Of a DNA stretch of 36,338 nt, positions 30,510 to 36,338 are shown piece after piece. Numbering within the stretch: position 1 is the first letter of the stretch; each line of letters opens with the position of its first letter. Both the position numbers and the translations under genes were made by a program. The notes below the pieces were generated by a model. The model was not told where the DNA came from, made no database searches, and worked only from the letters and a program-made list of their open reading frames with translations. The DNA is taken from assembly GCA_021828685.1 (NCBI GenBank), contig JAJZDJ010000011.1, positions 1 to 36,338 of the forward strand, in the 5' to 3' direction. The DNA is from Actinomycetes bacterium (GTDB taxonomy: Bacteria; Actinomycetota; Acidimicrobiia; Acidimicrobiales; Palsa-688).

Positions 30510-30784
30510 TTGCCAGCGACGACAACCCGACATCCATTTCGACTACACGGGTGCCGCACGGCGTCTCAGGAGTTGCCGGTCGCGGGTTCGTGGGACTCAT
30601 CCGTGCCTACCAGCTGGTCAGGGTAGGGCGGGTATCACCTTGCCGGTTCACACCCACCTGCTCTCAGTACACCGCGCAAGCCATCGAACGCTACGGTCCC
30701 GTCCACGGTGTAGCCCTGGGCCTACGGCGCCTCGCCCGCTGCCGACCGCTGGGTCCGAGCGGCTACGACCCTATCCCGGAATGA
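30506..30784 (+). CDS. yidD: YidD membrane-protein insertion efficiency factor
   Basis: 92 residues. After a variable start of about 28 residues, GLIRAYQLVRVGRVSPCRFTPTCSQYTAQAIERYGPVHGVALGLRRLARCRPLGPSGYDPIPE is a textbook YidD, including its three conserved Cys in PCRFTPTCSQY and ARCRP. It is a small amphipathic protein at the inner face of the membrane that aids YidC. It is coupled to rnpA by ATGA and lies 10 bases before yidC. Confidence 0.95.
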   Translation: MIASDDNPTSISTTRVPHGVSGVAGRGFVGLIRAYQLVRVGRVSPCRFTPTCSQYTAQAIERYGPVHGVALGLRRLARCRPLGPSGYDPIPE

Positions 30785-30794
30785 GGATCTACTT

Positions 30795-32189
30795 ATGACA
30801 ACCCTGGTGAGCTTGGCCCAAGCCGCCACGACCACCACGACAGTGGCAGCGAAAAGCGCTTCGAGCGGAGGGTTGCTCGCTCCCATCGCCAAGCCCTTGG
30901 CGGAAGTGCTCGCTGCGATCTACTCCGTCGTGCCCAACTACGGCGTCGCGATAATCGGCCTGGGCATCGCATGGATGCTCCTGATATCGCCTCTGACCTT
31001 GAAAAGTACAAGGTCCATGTTGGCGATGCAGAAGCTGCAGCCTCAGCTCAAGAGGCTGCAGGAGCAGCACAAAGGTGACCGTCAAGCCTTTGCGCAGGCA
31101 CAGATGGAGCTTTTTCGTGAGCACAAGGTCAGCCCCTTCGGGTCCTGCCTGCCGATGCTGCTCCCGATGCCCGTCTTCTTCGCGCTATTCGAGGTTATCG
31201 ACGGCCTTAGCCAAACTACGAAGGTCGTCGTCAACGGTGTAACGACGGTTGTAGCTACGCCAAGGTTCCTCAATTCCGGAACGAAGATGTACAAGGCGAT
31301 CCAACACGCTGGCGGCCACATCAACGCGTTCGGAATGAACCTCGCACAAGGAGCGCTCACCCACCACTCAAGCATCTTCGCTGCCGCGCCGTACTGGATC
31401 CTGCTTTTGGCGTTGGCTGCGACTTCATACATTCAGTCAGCGATGATGATGAGCCGCAACCAGGCATCGCAGGCCAACCCTCAGATGAAGATGATGAAGT
31501 ACCTGGCCCCGTTGTTTGCGCTCATCTCCGTTCGCTTCCCGGCTGGGGTCGTGCTGTACTACACAGTCTCCAACCTTGCCCGGATCGGCCAACAGGACCT
31601 CATGTACCGTTTCGACCCAAAGGTGAAGCAGCTCGTCGTACGCGAGGTACAAGAGGTCGAGGAGATCACTCGGAGCATCGACGAGAAAGAAGCAAGCAAA
31701 CCCGGCTACACTCCGCCGAAGGCCCAACGCCCCGACCGGTCCCCCATCCCTCCGACCCCGACGAAGAGGAGTCGGTTCCGGGATCTGCTTGCTGCCGCCG
31801 CAGAGCAACAAGGCAACAAGGCCCCAAGTCCACCGAAGGCGAAGAATTCTCCCGGTGCTACACCAAAGCCCACGCCGTCATCGAAGGCTGAGCCGCGCAA
31901 GCAACCAAACGGATCGGCCAAGGCCCGGCCCAGTGTGCCGCAGGGTCCGAAAGCTGTTCCGACACCCAACGGGGGATCGCCCAACGGCGGATCCCCGAAC
32001 GGGGGATCGCCCAACAAGGCTCGGCAGCCTGGCTCCAAACCTCCGTTAGAGAACGGAACGAAATCGAAGCGCGCAACGGGCAGCCCTAACGGGACGCCTA
32101 GACGAGCCACTCCGAAGCCGCCACCTCGTTTACCTGAGGCCAGGCAGACACAGGACGAGCCGTCCCCGACCGAACCGGGGAAGGAATAG
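30795..32189 (+). CDS. yidC: YidC/Oxa1 membrane protein insertase
   Basis: 464 residues. The insertase core (about 35-290) has NYGVAIIGLGIAWMLLISPLTLKSTRSMLAMQKLQPQLKRLQEQH with the cytoplasmic hairpin, then FGSCLPMLLPMPVFFALFEVI and later helices ending FPAGVVLYYTVSNLARIGQQDLMYR. It inserts and folds inner-membrane proteins with or without SecYEG. The remaining 170 residues are a basic, Pro/Ser/Lys-rich cytoplasmic tail with a PNGGS repeat, probably for ribosome contact. The first 25 residues are Thr/Ala-rich. Confidence 0.95.
   Translation: MTTLVSLAQAATTTTTVAAKSASSGGLLAPIAKPLAEVLAAIYSVVPNYGVAIIGLGIAWMLLISPLTLKSTRSMLAMQKLQPQLKRLQEQHKGDRQAFAQAQMELFREHKVSPFGSCLPMLLPMPVFFALFEVIDGLSQTTKVVVNGVTTVVATPRFLNSGTKMYKAIQHAGGHINAFGMNLAQGALTHHSSIFAAAPYWILLLALAATSYIQSAMMMSRNQASQANPQMKMMKYLAPLFALISVRFPAGVVLYYTVSNLARIGQQDLMYRFDPKVKQLVVREVQEVEEITRSIDEKEASKPGYTPPKAQRPDRSPIPPTPTKRSRFRDLLAAAAEQQGNKAPSPPKAKNSPGATPKPTPSSKAEPRKQPNGSAKARPSVPQGPKAVPTPNGGSPNGGSPNGGSPNKARQPGSKPPLENGTKSKRATGSPNGTPRRATPKPPPRLPEARQTQDEPSPTEPGKE
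31965..32015 (+). repeat. 15-bp tandem repeat in the yidC tail
   Basis: Three near-identical 15-base units (31965, 31980, 31995) followed by a partial one encode repeated P-N-G-G-S in the disordered tail. Two positions differ in unit two and one in unit three. Confidence 0.85.
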
Positions 32190-32191
32190 CA

Positions 32192-33199
32192 GTGGAGTGG
32201 GTCGAGACCGTAGGACGGTCAATTCAAGAAGCGAAAGAAGCAGCTCTAGATGAGCTTGGCGTGGATGCCACGGATGCGGAGTTCGAGATAGTCGCCGACG
32301 CTCAAGTTGGCCTCTTCGGGCGAGTGCGAAGTGAGGCAAGGGTTCGAGCACGCGTCAAACCACGGACACCCCGGGCCAAGGAAGACCGTCGGGATCGTAA
32401 GCGCCGGGCGTCCGCCAAGTCAGGGGGGGAACCCCCGCAGGCCTCCGACCCGATCCAGTCCACCGACGTGCCCGACAGTGTAGAGAGTCGTCAATCCAAC
32501 CCCTTGGGCCTCGACGACAATGCGGTCAGGCGTCGCCGAGCAGGAAGTAACCCGTCCGATAAGATCGGCACCTCGCGTGCCAAGCGAGTCTCTCCAGACT
32601 CGTCCCGCAACGTTGCGCCCGGAATTGAATCCGGAAGCAACACCTCCGACAGCGAACCTGATGTCGATGGTGACCCGCTCAGCTACTCGACCGTCGATGC
32701 TGTCGAAGGCGATTCAACGAAAGGAAGCGAATTGGAAGTGGACCTGGAGCGCCAAAGCGAAGTGGCCATGCAGTTCGTCGAGGGCCTGCTCAACGAATTT
32801 GGCGTCCGAGCGACAGTTTCTGCGATCCGACCCGACGAAGACACCGTCGAGCTGCAGGTAAATGGGGAGGACCTTGGCATCCTGATCGGTCCGAAAGGGC
32901 TGACGCTCCTAGCGATCCAGACTCTGACGAGGACCGCCGTCTTCAACCAGACTGGCGGGTCCAATGGCCACATCAACGTGGATGTCGGCGGATATCGCAG
33001 CAAACGCTCAGACGCCCTTGTACGGTTCGCCCAGCAGGTTGCCGGCCAGGTCCGCGAATCGGGCAAGCGAGCGCCCCTGGAGCCGATGCCGTCGCCGGAC
33101 AGGAAGGTCCTTCACGACGCGATCGCCGAAATCGACGGTGTCCACACAATCTCCGAAGGCGAGGAGCCCAACCGGAGGGTAGTCGTTCTCCCCGACTGA
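32192..33199 (+). CDS. jag: Jag/KhpB-type RNA-binding protein
   Basis: 335 residues from GTG. An N-terminal Jag domain (EWVETVGRSIQEAKEAALDELGVDATDAEFEIV, with the GLFGR turn) is followed by about 115 polar linker residues, a KH domain (VQLQVNGEDLGILIGPKGLTLLAIQTLTR, with the GxxG-type loop IGPKG) and an R3H domain near the end (YRSKRSDALVRFAQQVAGQVRESGKRAPLEPMPSPDRKVLHDAIAE). It binds RNA and, in Gram-positive bacteria, affects division and elongation. The linker is longer than usual. It follows yidC after two bases, as in most relatives. Confidence 0.93.
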   Translation: MEWVETVGRSIQEAKEAALDELGVDATDAEFEIVADAQVGLFGRVRSEARVRARVKPRTPRAKEDRRDRKRRASAKSGGEPPQASDPIQSTDVPDSVESRQSNPLGLDDNAVRRRRAGSNPSDKIGTSRAKRVSPDSSRNVAPGIESGSNTSDSEPDVDGDPLSYSTVDAVEGDSTKGSELEVDLERQSEVAMQFVEGLLNEFGVRATVSAIRPDEDTVELQVNGEDLGILIGPKGLTLLAIQTLTRTAVFNQTGGSNGHINVDVGGYRSKRSDALVRFAQQVAGQVRESGKRAPLEPMPSPDRKVLHDAIAEIDGVHTISEGEEPNRRVVVLPD

Positions 33200-33208
33200 G
33201 TCGCATCG

Positions 33209-33859
33209 GTGAGCCAACCCGCTTCCTACAACTCGCCAGTCTTCAGCCTCGAGCAGCTCGCCAGCCTGACGGCGGTGCTCGAAGGAGCGAAACAGCGTGG
33301 CTTCCTCGGACCCGGACCGGTGGGCAACCACATCGAGCACGCGCTGCCAATACTGACGTTGGTGGCGGAGGACTCCCGCGAAGCGCTCGACCTAGGGAGC
33401 GGAGGAGGCGTTCCTGGACTGGTTCTCGCACTTGCTCGACCCGGAATCCATTGGACTCTCTTGGACGGGAGCGTCACAAGATCGAGGTTCCTCCAGAACG
33501 CCGTACAGGATCTGGATCTGTCCCGCCGAGTGAAAGTCACGGCGCTTCGCGCCGAGGAGGCAGCTCGATCCGCGCTCAGAGGATCGTTCGACACGGTCAC
33601 AGCGCGTAGCTTTGGAGCACCGGCCGTCACGGCCGAGTGTGGGTCTCCGTTCCTCGCGAAGGGAGGACGCCTGATCGTCGCTGAGCCCCCCGAGGGCGCC
33701 CCATCGAGGTGGCCACCAAAAGGTCTCGAACAACTCGGCATGGTCCCCGGCGTCCGGGTCACTTCTCCATCCACCTTTCAGGTTCTCGAACAGGTAGTCC
33801 CGTGTGCAGACCGGTATCCACGGCGCACGGGGATACCGGCAAAACGACCTCTCTTCTAG
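33209..33859 (+). CDS. rsmG: 16S rRNA (guanine527-N7) methyltransferase
   Basis: 216 residues from GTG. NHIEHALPILTLV is the RsmG start; ALDLGSGGGVPGLVLALARP is the AdoMet-binding loop; LLDGSVTRSRFLQNAV is the second motif; and FDTVTARSFGAPAVTAECGSPFLAKGGRLIVAEPP continues the Rossmann-like fold. It methylates G527 in the 530 loop of 16S rRNA; its loss gives low-level streptomycin resistance. It ends the rpmH-rnpA-yidD-yidC-jag run, nine bases after jag. Confidence 0.93.
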   Translation: MSQPASYNSPVFSLEQLASLTAVLEGAKQRGFLGPGPVGNHIEHALPILTLVAEDSREALDLGSGGGVPGLVLALARPGIHWTLLDGSVTRSRFLQNAVQDLDLSRRVKVTALRAEEAARSALRGSFDTVTARSFGAPAVTAECGSPFLAKGGRLIVAEPPEGAPSRWPPKGLEQLGMVPGVRVTSPSTFQVLEQVVPCADRYPRRTGIPAKRPLF

Positions 33860-33897
33860 GACTGTGCCAGCAGTCGCCGTCCCGTACGACCGGGCGA

Positions 33898-33915
33898 TTG
33901 TTTCACGTGAAACAA
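33898..33915. promoter_or_regulatory. parS centromere-like site
   Basis: TTGTTTCACGTGAAACAA is an 18-base perfect palindrome containing the canonical ParB site TGTTTCACGTGAAACA. It lies 38 bases after rsmG, where parA normally begins. ParB loads here and spreads to drive chromosome segregation, so the site marks an origin-proximal region. No parA or parB gene is seen in the window. Confidence 0.95.
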
Positions 33916-33990
33916 CGCCGCATTCGAACGCGCCAACCACTGTCTGCGGGTATCGAGCTTCCTATTCCAGCAAATGACCACCTAGCACTT

Positions 33991-34024
33991 GTTGGTAGCG
34001 GTAGTCCACGCAGTTGGTAGCGGT
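33991..34024. repeat. 12-bp direct repeat, 22-bp period
   Basis: GTTGGTAGCGGT occurs at 33991-34002 and again at 34013-34024. It lies in the roughly 760-base stretch between parS and the transposase that holds no confident gene, and could mark an old insertion edge. Confidence 0.7.
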
Positions 34025-34131
34025 CTTGTGGTGACGGGGCAGCACCTGGTTTTGTCCAATCCTCTGCTGGTGATGGTGACTCGTCGGACGTCACCTATTC
34101 CGCGAGGAGGAAGGTTGATCTCATCGCCCAT

Positions 34132-34323
34132 TTAATTGATGATCGCGTGCAACTCGTCCAGGCGTTGCCATGTCTCTTCGAGCAGATAGCCCCATACTCG
34201 TTCACGAGGCAGTTTCACCCTGGTGGGCACCACAGGGGTTCGGTAATGATCGGCCATCTGCCGGAAGAACTCCCACTTTCGTCGCCAGCCAGGAGCTTTC
34301 AGTGACCTCCGAGTTATCGTCAT
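34132..34323 (-). CDS. Small unassigned ORF, possibly a gene remnant
   Basis: 63 residues from ATG, with GGAG directly ahead. The frame is open a further 28 codons upstream to a stop near 34409, reading KSALSGYESAIGSLRYIRAS, which looks protein-like. The product has WRRKWEFFRQMADHYRTPVVP and WGYLLEETWQRLDELHAI, an amphipathic helical pattern. I do not recognise it. It may be the end of a mobile-element gene whose front was lost, since no start exists in the upstream extension. Elsewhere in 33860-34670 I see only parS and short repeats. Confidence 0.3.
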   Translation of the reverse strand: MTITRRSLKAPGWRRKWEFFRQMADHYRTPVVPTRVKLPRERVWGYLLEETWQRLDELHAIIN

Positions 34324-34414
34324 CTCCGCGTCGCTGGCTGAGGCACGGATGTAGCGGAGGGAACCGATGGCGGACTCATAACCACTTAGCGCGGATTTAC
34401 GGCATGTGTGCTAA

Positions 34415-34428
34415 GAGGTAAGTACCTC
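34415..34428. repeat. Short inverted repeat
   Basis: GAGGTA-AG-TACCTC is a perfect 6-2-6 palindrome in the unassigned stretch before the transposase. Confidence 0.4.
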
Positions 34429-34670
34429 CTGTCGAGGTGTCGGCCTCTCGCCCACCAGCTAAGACGGCGATCTTCGCTCCTGCGAACCCGGCAACCGTTT
34501 GGTCTTGGCTGAGATAGCTCCGCGGATTTATGACCTTGTACGACGCGAAGCAGCGCGGCGCCACCCCACCCCGAACCGGAACTTTCAGGCAACACCGAGC
34601 GCAATGTTGGCTGGCTCCCGGCGCGAGTACCACACCGCACAGCCTGCGACATCTGGGGGTCTGAATAATC

Positions 34671-36338
34671 GGCTCCTCGCTAGATCGTGTGGATTTCGGG
34701 TAGCGGCAGCTTTCCGGCGATGAGGTAGATGATGGTGATCATCTTGGCCTTGGAACGGTAGCCACGAGCCCGTCGTTTGGCCGCCTGAACGAGCGAGTTG
34801 GTGGCCTCCAAGAGCCCGTTGGTCAACCGGCTCTGCTGCCAGGCGATGATGCCGTCCCAGTGGGCCTCGACGGTGGCGACGAAGGCCTTGATTGGGTCGA
34901 GCCGTGAGCGCTTCGCTCCGTAGCACCACCGCTTGAGGTAGGCCTCTGCTTCCTCGGGATCGGACTTGTTGTAGAACTCGTTGAAGTCGTCGCGCCAACG
35001 GGCGGCGCGTGCGGTTTTCAGCTGCATGGAGGGGCGGGTGAGCCAGGTGAGCTTGTCGCGTTGTTTGACGGTGAGGTTGGCTTCGTTCTTCAGCCAGACA
35101 TAGCGGGACCGCTTGAGCTCGGGACGGGTCTTGGACTCGGCGCGCCGTACTTGGTCGACCGCCTCGTTGGCCTTGGCCACTACGTGAAATCGGTCGAAGG
35201 TGATCCGGGGAGAGTGGAGCTCTGCGGCTGCATCGTCTCCCTCGCTTGGAGTGCGCTTCGAGTTGACCGTGCTCTCGAGCGCAGCGGCGTTCAGCTCACC
35301 TGTGTCGAAGGGGGTATCGGCCTTGGGGGCCGCTTCGTCTTCGGCGTGCTCGGCCAGGTAGGAGCCGATGCCAGCGATGAAGGCCGCGCTCATGTCGCAA
35401 GTCACCTCTTCTACCTGGGTCTTTGGCTCCCCGCCGCGGGCCGCCAGGTCCTCGGCGAAGGCCTTGAGCGTCTCCGCGTCCTTGCCCGGGGTAGCGAACA
35501 TCACCCTGCGGGCGTCGAGGTCCATGAACAGTGACACGTAGTCCTGGCCCCGCCGGGCCGAGGTCTCGTCACAGCCAACCTTGGTGACCGAAGAGAAGTC
35601 CAGGCCGGCCCGGGCGGTGTGCCCGTGGTGCTCGATCACCCGCCAGATACGGGTGTCGTGCTCACGGGCCATCGCAGCGAGAGGGGCGATCGGCATCTGC
35701 TTGGCGAAGGTCAGCATCGCTACCTCCATGAGCAGCGTGAACCCGCTGCCCGGTCGGGCCCAGGGGACCGCGACTAGGTGGATGCCGTGCTCGGCACAGT
35801 TCACTCTCGGCACCCGAGCGCTGAGGAACGCTTGATGTTCGAAGAAGTCCAGATGCCGCCAGCGCTTCTCTGTCGTGTCGTGCACCGGGCAGGCCGGTTC
35901 GCCACAACCTTGGTGCGCACAGGCGAAGCGAGAACCGCGAGGGAAGTCGAGTCCGATCTCGAGCACACCGAGCAGTTTGTTGAACTCCACCGATGTCACC
36001 TGCCACGGTGGCGCAAGCCCCAGGGCCGCACCGAACATCTTGAACAGGTCCGAATCGTCCACCGGCTCCATCTCCTCGTCGACTTCCGACTGCCGGCGGC
36101 AACCCGACCTGTAGGGAAGAAGCGAGCACGACATCGCAGTAGCCGCAGGCTCTGGACGCAACCGATGCGTCGCACTCACCTTCGCCGCTCTAGCCACGAG
36201 CGAATCCATAGACGTCACGGGCCTTTCGAGTCTGCTCACAGAGACGCCCCTGGGTCCACTCTGTACTCTTCTCCCCCTCGCGCTACAAGCCGGATCGGGT
36301 GAAGGGATTGACAACATCGCTTGCGATCGCGACAGTCA
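34671..36338 (-). mobile_element. ISL3-type insertion sequence, right end not identified
   Basis: The transposase occupies most of this segment. GGCTCCTCGCTAGATCGTGT at 34671, nine bases outside the transposase stop, starts with GGCTC as ISL3-type ends often do, and AT-rich GAATAATC stands just outside it, as an 8-base target copy might. I found no matching inverted end up to 36338, so the other end is probably beyond the window, or this boundary is wrong. Confidence 0.5.
34680..36071 (-). CDS. ISL3-family transposase
   Basis: 463 residues from ATG 36071. The N-terminal zinc-binding part has CAHQGCGEPACPVHDTTEKRWRHLDFFEHQAFLSARVPRVNC with paired Cys; the DDE catalytic core begins VTKVGCDETSARRGQDYVSLFMDLDARRV, continues with VEEVTCDMSAAFIAGI and ITFDRFHVVAKANEAVDQVRR, and ends with GLLEATNSLVQAAKRRARGYRS holding the Glu. 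The frame is open to 36317, but those residues are Arg/Ser-rich and unlike the family. An inserted stretch of about 55 residues between the second Asp and the FDRFHV motif is notable. It looks intact and so possibly active. Confidence 0.9.
   Translation of the reverse strand: MEPVDDSDLFKMFGAALGLAPPWQVTSVEFNKLLGVLEIGLDFPRGSRFACAHQGCGEPACPVHDTTEKRWRHLDFFEHQAFLSARVPRVNCAEHGIHLVAVPWARPGSGFTLLMEVAMLTFAKQMPIAPLAAMAREHDTRIWRVIEHHGHTARAGLDFSSVTKVGCDETSARRGQDYVSLFMDLDARRVMFATPGKDAETLKAFAEDLAARGGEPKTQVEEVTCDMSAAFIAGIGSYLAEHAEDEAAPKADTPFDTGELNAAALESTVNSKRTPSEGDDAAAELHSPRITFDRFHVVAKANEAVDQVRRAESKTRPELKRSRYVWLKNEANLTVKQRDKLTWLTRPSMQLKTARAARWRDDFNEFYNKSDPEEAEAYLKRWCYGAKRSRLDPIKAFVATVEAHWDGIIAWQQSRLTNGLLEATNSLVQAAKRRARGYRSKAKMITIIYLIAGKLPLPEIHTI

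Noticed and set aside
31965..32015. Regular 15-base repeats, considered as a CRISPR array
   Set aside because: Units are contiguous without spacers, lie in frame in yidC, and encode a PNGGS tail.
33891..34020. Reading frame through parS giving FHVKQ, which resembles some ParA starts
   Set aside because: No Walker A motif (KGGVGKT type) follows and the frame stops after about 40 codons, so it is not parA.
34386..34652. Minus-strand frames between the orphan ORF and the IS
   Set aside because: Composition is irregular, no ribosome site, and nothing resembles a known protein; too weak to call a gene.

Overview
The window is high-GC, densely packed bacterial DNA. Several markers point to an actinomycete: CrgA, an FhaA-FhaB-PstP-RodA-PbpA-PknB cell-wall signalling operon beside a tRNA-Leu(CAG), a DinB-like TIGR03086 protein, a DUF4032 protein, a mycoredoxin-like domain and frequent GTG/TTG starts. 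A deep-branching lineage such as Acidimicrobiia is my best guess, but this is an inference from gene content only.

Left part (1-9.8 kb): the 3' part of an AftB/ZomB-like GT-C glycosyltransferase gene, a MazF toxin with a degraded-looking antitoxin, a DinB-like protein, then a translationally coupled surface-glycan operon (GT4 glycosyltransferase, double alpha/beta-hydrolase, Wzt ATPase with a C-terminal glycan-binding-type domain, Wzm permease, GT2 glycosyltransferase). It faces a convergent second glycosyltransferase that seems to start at ACG. Together these would build, trim or acylate, and export a wall polysaccharide.

Middle (9.8-18.3 kb): a tryptophan-to-anthranilate module (membrane protein, tryptophan 2,3-dioxygenase, kynureninase) divergent from an Lrp/AsnC regulator; a DEAD-box helicase; a DUF4032 protein; a mycoredoxin-thioredoxin reductase fusion; and a VapBC pair directly behind tRNA-Leu(CAG).

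Right part (18.3-36.3 kb): the FHA/PP2C/RodA/PBP/PknB growth-control operon, then trpG, crgA, thiolase, 1-Cys peroxiredoxin and an MscS channel. After these comes the origin-proximal block rpmH-rnpA-yidD-yidC-jag-rsmG, followed by a perfect parS site. parA/parB, which normally follow, are not in the window; an ISL3-type transposase and unassigned sequence sit there instead.

The most striking point is at rpmH/rnpA. The ribosomal protein L34 gene (44 codons) lies entirely inside the rnpA reading frame, in another frame. Its GTG start is 4 nt after the only ordinary rnpA start codon, and both share one Shine-Dalgarno sequence. This is the arrangement known from Thermus and is unexpected in an actinomycete.
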